Shown: positions 21,472-34,300 of the stretch, piece after piece
How positions within the stretch are numbered: position 1 is the first letter of the stretch
Layout: the number at the start of each line of letters is the position of its first letter
Source: Apteryx mantelli
Taxonomy: Eukaryota > Chordata > Aves > Apterygiformes > Apterygidae
Direction: 5' to 3'
Length of the DNA: 64,000 bases
NCBI RefSeq assembly: GCF_036417845.1
Contig: NC_089978.1
Span: 134,596,288 to 134,660,287 of the forward strand
Notes under the pieces: model-generated
What the model was told of the DNA's origin: nothing
Seen by the model: the letters and a program-made list of their open reading frames with translations, nothing else
Database searches by the model: none
Made by a program: the position numbers and the translations under genes

Positions 21472-22096
21472 CTAGCGGTGCTTCCCCGTGCGATTGAAGC
21501 GCCTGTACAAGTACCGGATCCTCTTGTTGAGTTTGTGGTAGTCATCCACAAACATCCGATCTCCCACCACCTGCTTTTTGCGAATGCACCGCTGCAGCTC
21601 ATTCCCCCGCCAGCCCCGCAGCCACTTGGGCCCCACGATGAGGTCCTTAGGGTGGGCCTTGAAGTCACCTGAGGAGGACAGAGAAGAGAATGAGAGGCCC
21701 TGGAAGAGACAGCTGACCCCAACCGCCTTCCCCAGAGGAGTCTGTGGCTTTCAGGTGGGTCTGGCTTCCCTCCCCTCCTCACCCGGAGGCCGCGGTGGGG
21801 GGGACGGGGGGGCCTTACCCAGGATCCCCACGTTGTCGTAAACCCCGAACAAGGCTCGCTTCTCTGTCCAGCGATCCACCTGCTTGGGCTGCGGCGGCTC
21901 CTTCACGTGGGGAACCCGGGCCGCCCCTGCCGGGGGAGAGGAAAGGGACAGTCACTGGGGAGCGTGGGGGCCGGACCCCCAACCAGGCCGCCCCTGAGCG
22001 CGCCCCCTCACCGCAGCTAATGCTCCGCGCGGCCCGCGGCAGCAGCGCGGCGCGGCCCAGCAGGGCCCGTCCCGCCGCCTGCACCAGCGCCGCCAT
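21472..22096 (-). CDS. MRPL51: Mitochondrial large ribosomal subunit protein mL51
   Basis: A structural protein of the mitochondrial 39S ribosomal subunit. Three coding exons on the minus strand, 22096-22012, 21926-21819 and 21668-21472, join to 390 nt (129 residues plus stop), against 128 in human. The N-terminus is Arg/Ala-rich with few acids ([13 protein letters not shown]...LLPRAARS), as expected for a mitochondrial targeting peptide. The conserved core follows: [38 protein letters not shown] and [18 protein letters not shown] at the C-terminus. All splice sites are GT-AG. It starts 298 bases from the NCAPD2 start in the opposite direction, so the two share a CpG-rich promoter. No damage is seen. 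Confidence 0.97.
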
Positions 22097-22393
22097 CGCG
22101 GTGCCTCCGCGGGCGGGCTCCGCTCCCCACCGCCGCCCTGGGGGGTGTGCCCTCGGCTCGGCTCCGCCCCGCCCCCTCCGGTTGCAGTGGCGGTCGGGAA
22201 ACGGCAGGCGGGGGGGGGAATGACGTCGCGCGATGGAGGTGGGGGGGAAAGGGAGCCGGCGATTGGGCAAGACGTTGGCGGGCGACGAGGCTGCCGGGCG
22301 CTGATAGGGCGAGGCAAGGGGCGGGGCGAGCACTGCTCGCGCGCGCTGTTTTGAGTGCCCGGGCGTGGGAGGCGGTGGCTGTTGAGGTTCGCC
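22097..22393. promoter_or_regulatory. Bidirectional CpG-island promoter of MRPL51 and NCAPD2
   Basis: The 297 bases between the two start codons are extremely GC- and CpG-rich and lack a clear TATA box. They contain a CRE/ATF-type TGACGTCG (22221-22228), an inverted CCAAT box (ATTGG, 22262-22266) and GC boxes (ggggcggggcg near 22,319). Head-to-head MRPL51/NCAPD2 is also the mammalian arrangement. It couples a mitochondrial-ribosome gene with a cell-cycle gene. Confidence 0.85.
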
Positions 22394-25300
22394 ATGTCGT
22401 CTCCGCCATGGGAGTTTCACCTGCCGCTGGCCCCCGGCGACCTGCTGCGGGGCGGCGGGCCCGGGCGCTACGCCGTGCAGGAGGTGCTGCCCGCCCCGGA
22501 GCTGGCAGCCCCGCTCGCAGGTAAAGGCGAAATCCCCTCTCCCTCCCCCCAACGCCGCGGCTGGGTCCGGCCCGGCCCGGCCGCCGGCTCGCGGCAGTGA
22601 CCGTGAGTCCCCCCCATGTCTCCCCGCAGCCTTCCGGGCCGCCTTCCGGGCGCGGGGCGCGCTGGCCGTGCTGCAGCACTTCGACTCCCTCTACAGCCTG
22701 CTCCAGTGAGTACGGGGCGGCGGGCGCGCTGCCGGGGCCCGGCCCGCGCGGAGGGATGGGGGTGGGGGAGAGAGGCTGGTGCGCCCCGGCGGTCACGCCT
22801 CTCCCTGGCGATGTTGGCCCGGCACCTTTATGCGCTGTGTTTGCCGTGCAGCCACTTCAGAGCTGTGGGTGCCGCTGTCAAGGAGGATGCTCTGGAACTG
22901 ATGATGCAAGGTGGGTACCTGTCGTTTGGGGCTGAAGCAGGGGTAATGGAGAAGTTACTCTCCTTCTGCAGCTCAATGATGATATAAAGGCTAATGTGAC
23001 TCATCAGTTGGGTTGCACCCTCAGCCCATTCCAGCATATGGGCCTGTAATCTTGGTGGACAACGCAGAGCTGTGCGTGTTCGCTGTAAGGGCAGGCCGAC
23101 AGCAAATCCCCTTCCCTATATCCTTGGATGATGCATCATTAGGATGTGTCAGCTCTGAGCGAGTGCTTCTGAGTTGACTGGGGGCTGTGGGAATAGGACA
23201 GGCAAGCGTCTCCGTGGTTTGGGTTGCAGGGTGCAGTCCGTGTTACAGCTGGTGAGATGTGAGCACAGGTCTTTGGTAATCTGATAACTGCTCTAAGTCT
23301 CAGACAGGGGGGTGGCTGAGGAACCTGGCCAGGTGTGCTCATGATTTTTCTACCTCTCTCAAGTGGTGTCTTGTCATTCCAACGACCTTCCTGCCATCTT
23401 GGGTGATTCTGGCCTGAGCCATGCAGACCGCACTGCTCACCTCAATGTTCTCAAGATGAACTGCTATTTGCTGACTGGCCTGGTGGAGGCCTTTGAAATG
23501 GAAACTTGCAAGAGTGGTTTGGTGGAGCTGGATCCTAGTGGAAAGGTAGGTGAGGGGACTGAGGAGAAAACAAGATGGAAGTGGATGTAAGCTTGCTGAA
23601 CTCTGCAGTATCTGTCTGATATCATAGCGGGGATTACTTAAGCAAGATACTGGCAAGGGTGGCGCATAATGTGGAATACTTGTGTTTGTGGAAAACAGCC
23701 AAAGGGACAACATGTTTTTAAACATCGACAGGGACTCAAATGCCCAGACCTCTCTATTTGCTCTTCAGTGGCTGGCTGACTGGCCCTTGATGTGTCAGTA
23801 TTTTCTCAAGGGCTCCATTCTGTGGTCAAAGATGACGGTGACTTTCATTTGACATGAGCCTATAGGCTTCTTATACATCTCTCTGTACACCTCTCAGTGC
23901 TATAGAGTTTGACAGTCAGCTTCATGCTTAAGGGAAGCAGAATGGTCATGGTGTTTTTCCTGTTGTCAAAGTATTGATGCAAGTACCTCATAATTCCCTT
24001 TCTAGAACAAGAAGAACCATACTAAGGTCTCTGGATTCTCCTGGGAAGAGGAGAGGGAGCCACTCATACGGCTGCTCACACAGCTGCTGCAGCTGGATCT
24101 CCGTCGACTTTGGAGTGGTTTGGTGGTGGAAGAAGAATTTGTCAGGTAAGGGGAGTGCTGGGAAGTGACGGGATGAAGTGGGTGTAAGGGTGGGTTGGGT
24201 GATAGTGGGTTTGTGGGGAAAGGGGTTAATTGTTAAAGCTGCCAGTGAGCTAGTGTTACAGCTCTCTGTCAGCTGCAGATCTCTGGGAGATTGAGGAAAC
24301 AGTCTCGGGGCAAAAGCAAGGTGTGCTTTTGCTGTTCTGCCTTTCTTGCAAAAGCAAGAACCACTTCCCTTCCTCATTTAGGTCCCTAAAATTAAGATGT
24401 ATGTTTGTTCAGTTTCTCAGGGATGCTGAAGAATACCTCTGGTTTGAGAGAAACTTTTAGCTAGTGCGATTCGCTAGAATGGCATTGGTGTGTTGGTGAG
24501 GAGGTTCATTCTCTCTCTACTGTGGTTTTAGCTTAATGACTGGAAGCTGCTACCGTATCCTGGAGAATCCAAGTATTGGTCTCCAGAAGCATCGAGCTAC
24601 ACGGGAGGCAGTGACACATCTGCTTGCTGCGGCTTTGGTTCACTATGATCACATGTTCAGTGAGTTCCTGCTTTTCCACTTTCTTCCTGAAGCAATTCCC
24701 AGTTGTTTTCTCTGACCTCTTTCATCCTCCTCATATGCGAAAGGTGCCACTCTGAAGATCACACAGATGCTGCAGCACTTTGAACATGTAGCCCCAGTGT
24801 TTGCTCAGGCTGTGAGCCTCTGGGCTACAGAGTATGGTCTGAAAAGCATGGTGGGCGAACTGCTGAGGTGAGAAAATTACCCTAAGGCTTGTACTTCTAT
24901 CCCCAGCAACTTGGGGCACCCTTTTCCTTGCTCCATCTTTCTATACAGGGAAATTGGACAGAAATGTCCACAAGATCTGGCCCGTGATGCTGCTGGAATC
25001 AAGGGTTATGCTGTCTTTATAACTGAACTGGCTGAACAAATTCCAGCTGTGGTGCTGTCCAACATGAGTGTTCTGCTGCGTCACTTGGATGGGGAGGTAC
25101 GTTTGGGAAGGGGAACTATGTTTTACCTGTCCAGAGAAGTTGAATGGTTGAAGTTGTGCTATCTAGTTTTTCTGTCTGAAAACAGAACTTCTATCACAGA
25201 GTTGAAGAAACCAAAACCAGCCCTTTGGGATAGGTTCTCCCCTTATCTAAAAGATAAAAAGAAAACAGAAACCATGACATCAACTGTCTGGCTATCATTG

Positions 25301-28300
25301 CCATACACTAGATAAAACTGGATGCTGCTTCCTGGTCTGAGATCCCAGTTGTTGTCTCTTGTTCTTCAATACTGAATGAGTTTGATGGTTGTGATTGTGT
25401 TACTTGTATTAAACTATCCTTAAAAGCTATAAGTGTCTCTCGTATCAGTCCTTGGCGTCTGAGGACCTAGGTGGATAGCAGGGCGGAATATCTCTCTCCC
25501 TCTACCTTGTAGGCACAGCCATGTTTGCCCAAGATTAATACAAAGTCTGTGATGGAGCAATTATTTAACTTAGGGCTGGAACCTGGGACTTGAAAGGCCC
25601 AAGCTCTGGGCCATCCTTCCCCTTGGCATACCAACTCATGTCTTTTTTTCTGTTCCTGGTTCAACAACTCCTCTTTTTGCAGAATTACCTGATGCGAAAT
25701 GCCATTCTGGCAGCTGTGGCAGAAGCGCTGCTGAAGGTGCTGAATGGTGACAAGCTAGAGGAAGCTGCCCGTGGTACTCGGGATCAGTTCCTGGATATAC
25801 TGCAGGCCCACATCTGTGACATCAGTGGATTTGTGCGCAGTCGTGTACTGCAGCTTTTTACTCGAATTGTTCAATGCAAGGTAAGTCCATGCTGGGGAGA
25901 TGGTGTTGTCTCAGTTATCACTTCGCTTTTCTGCTTTCTAAGGAAATCTCTGTTACCTTCTCCTTTATTTGCGGAGACTGAAGTTTAACCAATAAAGGTA
26001 TTGTCCCTGTGTGCATTCTGTATGGTGTCCACCTTTCCTTTTCTCCGAAGAGCCCAAAGATCCTAGGGGTGAGGGAACAGGGGAACAGAAAGTGCATGCT
26101 GCTTTTTATTACCTGGAGAGAATAGAAGGAAGATCACGGTGCACGTGCTCTTTCTGGATGTTGCTAAGGGAAACCATCTCCCTTGCTAGAAATATGTAAG
26201 ACTTGGCTTGACAGGACCCTGGATAACCTAATCTAAGGCCTTGCTTTCAACAAAGGTTGGACCAGAAGATCTTCAAAGGTCCCTTCAAACCTGGACTTCT
26301 CTGTGATTCTGTGATCTATGCCTTTCAGTACATAAGGCAAAGTAGAGCAGCATGTGCATTTAATACATCTGCAGTAAAATAACTTTCCGTGCATCTCTAG
26401 GCCTTCTGGTTACCTTTGTCTATGTTCTCATTGTGCACTAGGCCCTGCCTTTGACTCGATTCCAGTCCGTGGTATCTCTGGCTGTTGGGCGTCTCAAAGA
26501 CAAATCTGTGGTGGTTGTTAAAAATGCCATCCAGCTGTTGGCTGCGTTTTTGTCCAATAATCCGTTCTCCTGTAAGGTAATTCTTACAAATGTGCTGGAT
26601 ATGCTAGATGTATGTTTGCAGGCTGAATATCTGCAGTGTGCTAGAGCAGAAGCAGCAGGCTTTCTGTGCCTTCCAAGAAGGCCAGCATAGCCTTTGACTT
26701 TCCAGGTGGGAGCCTTCTGGTTTTCCCAGGTTCAGGTATTACATTCCCTGGCTCTTCCATCATTTGGTGTAATTGATAGGTATGCTGAAGGCCAAGAGGG
26801 ATGTCATCTTTATTGTGAAAAACTTGCATCAATTTGATGTGAATCGACTGTGGGATTTCTCTCCATAGGATCAGGATTAGGTGTTAAGAAATGCAGTACA
26901 GACCTACAGCTCTTTGTGAATAACTCAACCTTCTCCTGAGCTCCTGAACCTCAGATTGGCAATTTACAGCAGTTCCCATTCTGGGATGATGGCTGGAGTC
27001 TGCTATTTCAGCTTCAGAAAATGAAGGATAAAGTAACATATTTCTTCTTTTGTTCCTGATATCTTCAGTTAAGCTGTGCTGACTTGGTTGAACCACTCAA
27101 GAAAGAGGTGCAGAAGCTGCAAGAAATGAGGAACCAGCACAGAGCCACAGCTGGTATTTCCCTTCTTCTGGTTTCCCCTTCCCAGGGTGTACCTTGTGCT
27201 CTGGCCAGCAGGAATCCCTCTGGGCTTATTCTCCAGTGTCTTGCATTTGCTCTCGGACTGTGGTGGCTTTTGCCTCACGCCTTACTCATGTGAGACAGTG
27301 AGGCCTGATCACTGGGAGTGAACTCAAAACGGTTTTTCATGTGCTGGGGTAATAAAAGGAACATAAGAATGGCCATACCTAGATCAACAGTCCATTTGGC
27401 CAAGTATCCTATTTTCAGAGTGAGAACTGACAATATCTGTGAACATCCTCCCAGGTTTCTGTAGTCAGCCATTCAAGGACTGTTTGAGCCAAAAGTTGGA
27501 TCAAATAGTAATTTAACATTGATAGCTTTGGACCTTCTGCTGCCTACAAAGCAATAAATAGCACATGATGGTTCTCTCTTCCCTGTCATTTTTCCCCTCG
27601 GTGCTTTCTTTTCTATAGTGAAGAGTTCCTGTCTGTTCTTACTCCAGTATGGATGGGGTCAGCGATGGGAATAGTGTCTGCACATGGGATTTGGGGGAAA
27701 GAAAGTGTAGGCTTCCTAAGTTCCAGAAGAGTTTCTCCCCACCTTAGGGTGTCATCTGAATCTCTGTATTCCTCATTCCCTCCGTTGTTTCTTCATAGCT
27801 GCAACAATCACCCCAGAGGAAGAGTGGGAAGCAATGCTGCCAGAGATTAGGGCCGTCACACAGCAACTCCTTCAACCACTGCAGGGAGAGGAAGAAGAGG
27901 TACTGGAAGTTGAGGAAACAGCAGAGAGTACATCAGAGCGAATTACTGGGCTGCTGAGGAAACTAAATTACAAGTAAGGAGTCTCTGCAGTTTGAGAAAG
28001 GGTTTATCCAAAGTGATATGTCAGCCTCTCGTTCTTTGTTCATGAAAGGCTTGAGCTCCAGGTTAAAGGAAAGATTTCAAGTTACCTCAGTCTTTTCCTA
28101 CAGAATAATGTATGGGTGCTCAGGACAAGGTGCTGAGCTGCTTTCCCATGTGTCCAGGGTGAAGTCAGATGGTTTCGCTTGTGTTCTCCCCTACCTGGTT
28201 GCTGATGTTTTGTTGTGCAATGTCACTATCCAGGGGCGCGATTCACCTTACACAGAAGGCTCTGTGTCACTTCCAGGGGCTGGAGCCCTTCAGTGGCCCC

Positions 28301-31300
28301 AAAGAGGGAAACGAGGAGGCCACAATTCTGGATGTTCTGAAGAGACTCTACACAGGTAATTGCTTCAAACCAGTCCATCTCTTGTCTAAGTCCAAGCTGA
28401 CACCAAAGCTAGACCAAAAGACCTCCAGAATGCTGTATCCCCTGTCGTAAGCTTCTGTCCCCTGGGGCTTAGTCTGCATGTGGTTGACAGCTTGCAGGGC
28501 TGTACCATCTCTGCACCATTTGCTTTTATAGTGACCTGGCCTTTTGGATGGATCACATTTAGTCCCACCATTTCATTTCTGGTGGGAACAGTCCCCTGTT
28601 CCTACCAGAAGCAAATTTCTGATGCTTTAACTCACATAGTATCTGCTGAGGTGAGTGAAGCTGGGGTTATCCACTCACACCTTTCTGTCCTGTCTGGATT
28701 TGTCCTTAGTTCTGCTTTCTGAACAGGTGGTAGCACATAGTGCTTACCCCTAGTGGCCTTGACAAGTATCTGATTCAAGCAACATTCTCCTTCTCTGGGG
28801 CTCAAGCTTCTGGACATATTTTTAAAACTTTGTGCTTTATCTTCTGTGTTTGTTTCAGGATAGGGATTCCTCGCTGCTCCCCTTGAGCTCGTTGCTATCA
28901 AAATTCTGTTGCCAGAATAATTTAATCTTAGCTTTTGTCATCTCCTCACACTTGCATGAATTTTGCTAGAGAAAAGTAGTTTTCCTCTCCTCCCTACTCT
29001 GCCCTGATTTCCTTTTAGGTGCTTATCACTCTTTGGGGCTGCCATCAAGTTCAGACTAACCCCCTTAGCATTTTAATGGAGTTTGGGTATCTTGGATCAT
29101 GCCTTTCTCCAACCCTATCCTAGTTTGTGTTTCTGTAGTGCATCACAGTGTGGTACAGGGACTTGCTATACAGTATGCTGAAATGCTGTCTTTGTAGCTA
29201 AGTCTGATGTCAGAGTTTGCATTTAGTGGGAGTCTCCTGGCTCTTGAAAGATGACAGTGTGGGGTAGACAGAGAAAAGTTAAAATGCCTTGAACTGTGCC
29301 TGTTTTTCTTATACCCCCAAACCTGTTCACGTACAAGTGTTCTTGCTGTGCAGGTTTATGCCCAGGTGAGAACACTGAGGATACCCCAGGTGGCAGCAGT
29401 AGTCCTATGACCAAAGATGTTACGCTAGAAGAACAGCCTCAAACAGATCTGGTCAAACAGGAGATGTTGGTGCAGTATCTGCAAGATGCTTACAACTTCT
29501 CAGTGAAAATCACAGAAGCCCTGAGTCTGGTCAGCAAGATGATGTATGAAAATTCTGTCTCAGGTGTGTGCAGTGGCTATGAGGCCCTTTCTTCCCTGTT
29601 TAGAGTTTCCAGGTCTCTCCCCTGGTCTGTCAAGGAGATGTGGGTGTGATGGGGCTCCAGGGAAAGGAGAAGCAGTTGGAGGGAATGCTATCCCTTTAAG
29701 CAGATGACACAGTCAGTTTACAGGGTATTGGAACAGCAGCACCATCTTAAGGGTGTCTTGCAGAGGCATGAGAGGGCTGTACTGGTGCTGTGCTTGAATT
29801 AGGTCAGGGTTTTGGAGTGTTGGTTTTTGTTTTGTTGGTTGGTTGGTTTGTTTGGTGCTTGTCATGAATCAGCATGGGGGGGGGGAGGAAAGGGGGGGGA
29901 AGTGTGTAACAACTCCCTCCTCTCCCATCTTCCCTACCCCATCAGCTTACCAGCCACTCGGGTAGTTCTGAAGTGTGGATGGGTCTGGGCACTACAGCAC
30001 CCTACTGCTATCCAGAGCTTCATGCAGACACATCTGGGATTTCATTGGTGATCACTTCACCTGTATTAAGAACTCATGTGTTATCCATAATAAGCATGTT
30101 GGCTTCTCCAGCAAGGTTTGGATGTTGTTGGCTCTGTTGGCTGTTAGCAGACACAAGTATGAACTCTTGGGTTCAGTCTCTTTACAAATCATTTAAAGTT
30201 CAAAGCTGGGAGGGTGCCCCTCATCTGCTACTTCAACCCCTGGGTGGTGGTGGTGGTGGTGGTGTTTTTATGGTTGGGCAATTTTTACTAACTTCCATTT
30301 CCCTATTGCCTTATCCTGTAGTGTAGGGAAGGCAAGCTGGATGTCTGGATTTCCAGAGATTTTAGCAAAAATTTCCATTCTCTCTGCACCAAGTAAACCA
30401 CATGTAATAATGTCGAAAATCTGTCACTTGGGCTAAACCCAGCTAGCCAGCCTTTTCCCCTCTGGAGATAGTATGCTGCTGTGGGGTGGGAGGCTGAGGG
30501 ATGGATGTGCTCAGCAAGTTGCTCAAAGACTTAACTTTTTTAATTAGAGATTTAAAAATTTAATTTATTTTTCTTATTAAAATGTGTTCCTTCTGTCCTG
30601 ATTGAGGGCAGGGAAAGCATACCAGTTTATCTAGATACAAATACTTACATATCCCATAGGCATACAGCCTTTTTATTCAGATCTCTTGCCCATACTGGTA
30701 TAAGCTTACTAGAGGTCTATAAACTGTTTGTTGTATAAGCCCTCTAATCATTACTGTCACTCTCTTGTGAATCATCTCCCACTTACTGGGGATTTCTGGT
30801 TTTGTTTTTTGTTCTTGTCTTATGGACAATATATTCCAGGAGTAGTCAAGCTGGAATCAAATGCAGTATTTCTTACTCACTTATACATTAGACAGCTTAG
30901 TTCTTCTTGTCACAGCATTGGACTGGGACTTACATTCAGCTGCTTTTTATCTGCTGTGACCGTGAGGTCTTTTTTTCTGAAGCTGCTGTTTCCCAGAATA
31001 AAATTTCATCCTTTCTCAAATGTGGCCTCTGTGCTCTTCTCCTAGATGTATCGTGTTACATCTAGCTCTAACATTGTTAGTCAATGCCCGTTTCCACCAG
31101 GACATCTAGATCTCTGTACTAGTGCCCCAATTCTGACTTGAGCTTTCTGCAGACATTAACAGTGATCTTAGATGCTTTTAGGGCTAGCTTTGAGAGCAGT
31201 ATGCCTATGAATTTGTTTTAGTGGCATCTTTAATGAGGATAAGGAAGGAACTGCATTAATGTAACTCTTCTTCCCTCTGCAGTGGTGCAGGAAGCCATTG

Positions 31301-34300
31301 AGTTCTTTGTGACAGTCTCACAGTTCAGTGTGCCCCAGGCAGTGCTTGGAGTCCGCAGGATGCTTCCCCTCGTATGGTCCAAAGAGCCTGGTATTAAGGA
31401 GGCTGTGCTGAATGCCTACAGGCGTCTCTATCTCAGCCCAAGTGGGGATTCAGAGAGGTATGGGCTCTTAATGAGAAATTTTTTTCTTATTTTGTTTTTT
31501 GTTTCTTCCTTTGGGGAGCTTTTGGGAATGGGATATGGACAAGAAGTAAAATCAAAGTTGCTATGCTTTGAGCTAAAACATGTGATTTGTATCAGCTAGT
31601 AAAGAGGCTTTCTCTTGGAGCTGTTACCAACACTTGTGCATTTTCAGATGTTCTTATGCATCCGGGTATCCTGAAGTTCCTGTGGAACATACTGCTGAGC
31701 TTCTGCTCTTGCTTTGTTGTAGGGTTCATGTGTAAGAAACTAATGCAGCAGAACTCAATGTGAGACCTTATGGAAGGGGAAGCTGATGATTATTTTAAAT
31801 GAAATTGATTTCAGTCACTCACATTTAATTTTCTCTTAAATTTCACTCGCCCTTGCTTTCACACAAAGCTCCCTACCAAGCACCAAGGTGCGTGTGCCCA
31901 AATGATTTGGGTAGGATCACTGTGTGCGACAGAGGACAAGAGCTGCTGAATGTTTGTAATGTCAGCTGGATTCTTGATTGGCAGCAATGAGCTGATTTTT
32001 GGATATGTGTTTTAAACACAGGCAGTCAGCTGTTGTTGTGGGGTGACCCCTTATCTCAGAAACTTACATACCTCACCCTCCTTGGGCAAGGTTGTTGCCC
32101 ATTGCCTGTTTTCTCATTCTAAATATCTTATGGCTATAGTTTCTCTTCCTGTTGGGATAAGCAGAAGAGGAATGGTATACAGTGTGCTGTGAACTTAGTC
32201 ATCCTTCTGTTCCCAGAGCTCAGGTTTGCTGCTGACAAATCTTACATGCTGTGGTTTTATCTGAGTGCTGGCATTCTGCTTCTGATGTAAACAACGCATT
32301 CCTTAATGTTTACCAGTTTCCTTGCTGTGATTCGTGTCCTTGGCTTTCAATATATACTCTTCCTCACTCTATACAGGAGCTTTTTTTGCGGGGGGGGGAA
32401 GGGGGGGTGCTTTCACATACATGTTTCCATTCATAATTCATTCAGATCAATTTTGATCTTTTCGTTACAAATCTCTATGTATGGTGGATGAGAGGATGTT
32501 ATTGGGCTCTTTATTTGTTGCTGATCCTTATTTTAGGTTTGGGGGTAGGAGCTGGGTGCCATTTGCATGCTTGTTTCTTCCACGCTAGAGAGGATATGTG
32601 TCTCAGGGACATGCTTTTTCTTTTTTTTTTTCCAGCATTTGCCATGTGCAAATCCTGTTGGATGCACATTCACTGACTTAAATAAGTGTGATTCCTGGTG
32701 AGATGCATTCCACCATGTCCTTACACATCACCTGGGCCATAAGAAGTACCCTCTGCTTCTTGATTCCTCTTGATAATATTGACTGGAGACAGTTCTCCTG
32801 CAATTTGAGCTCTGGTCTTATTCATTCATAATTGGATAGTCTTTCTTTATGCCCTAAGGAAGAGTATTTTGACTTGTGGTTGAGAGGAAACTGGAAGTGG
32901 CTGGTGAGTGCCTCCTGTTGGGCCTTTGTGTGGAGCATGGGGAGGAGCAGCAAGCACAGGGGCAGTGTACAGGGCAGTGGACTTCTTAGTCCATTTGCGC
33001 TCATTTGAACTTGACCTAGGTGGCTTGGAGAACTCCCATTCGTTGTGGGGGTGATTTTTCTTATCCTCAAGAATCAGCTGTATTGTCAAAGAGAAGTCCT
33101 CAGCTCTCTGAATAGGAAAGTAATCATGACACTTGCTTTTTCTTCTCCCTCCCCCCCTCTTTATTTCTCCTCTCTCTCTCTTTTTCTCTCCTATTTCCTC
33201 CTTCCCCACCCCCAAAGGGCAAGGGCCCAGAGCCTGGTGCGGTCTCTCTCTCTCATCATGGTGGATGCCTCGCTAGGAACAATACAATGCTTAGAAGAAA
33301 TAGTGAGTACTTTCCTCACCTGGGTTTAGTTTGTATTTGTGATCTTAGATCTCTGTTATATTCAAAATGGTACTCATTGCAGTTAAATGTCTGTACTGGT
33401 TTGGATTATGAAGTTCATTCTCCTCTGCCTCTCCCTACTTGTTTTATTTCATTTCTTTCACAGATCTCAGAGTTTGTGCAGAAAGATGAAATAAAACCTG
33501 CTGTGATCCAGCTGCTTTGGGAGCAGTTCACAGAAAAGTCTCAGTGCTCATTGCTGGAACGACGTGCTGCTGTGATGCTGCTGGGGATGATGGCACGGTG
33601 AGTGCAGGGCCCAGTGTGACCCTGTGAGTGGGAGGAGGTACAGGGACTTGATTTTTGTCAAAGAACTATGGGTACTGCATCAGCCGACCCTTGGTTTTGC
33701 AACCTCAAAAACGGTAATCAGATAATGGGATAATGAAACCTGGAGTTAACACTGGTGCAGTGGGTCCCACCAGCATGGTGTCTGAATAAGTACGATGATG
33801 TTACTTACTTTGTGCTCTAAATGTCCATCCTTTCTCAGGGTTTACTGTGTCAGTTCTGCAGCTTTATCTGTGTTTGGAATAATGAGAATAATGAGAAGCT
33901 GCTGAAAAGGAATGTCTAGAGCCTTTGGCACTGAGGGAATTGAATTTGTTTCCCCTTCTTTCTATGGGCAAAAAGAGTGTAATTGCACTGTGAGGCTTTC
34001 ATTTTCTCAGTTTCCTAGCCCAGTAGCCCTTGAGCATGTAGCTTACCTGCTAGCTCCTTCTTGCTCTTCCTGCTCCAGTCCTTCATCAGTCAAAAATAGG
34101 CCTGCATAATGATGATCTTGACCCTAGAGGGGGAGCCATTTCCAGATGTCACAGCCAGCTCCATAACTTGAGTATTAGATATTCCTTTCAAGGTATTTCT
34201 ACTGTCCCATCCCAGGTACTTCCAGCAGAATTGTAGATGTAATCTCAAAATTAATTTGCTTCCCTGAAATCATGGGATTTAAACAAAACTGTAGATTTTA

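Noticed and set aside
21815-22796. Minus-strand ORFs of 245 and 259 residues across the MRPL51/NCAPD2 promoter
   Set aside because: They are chance frames in a CpG island. The true MRPL51 exons are defined by splice sites and homology, and only parts of these frames overlap them.
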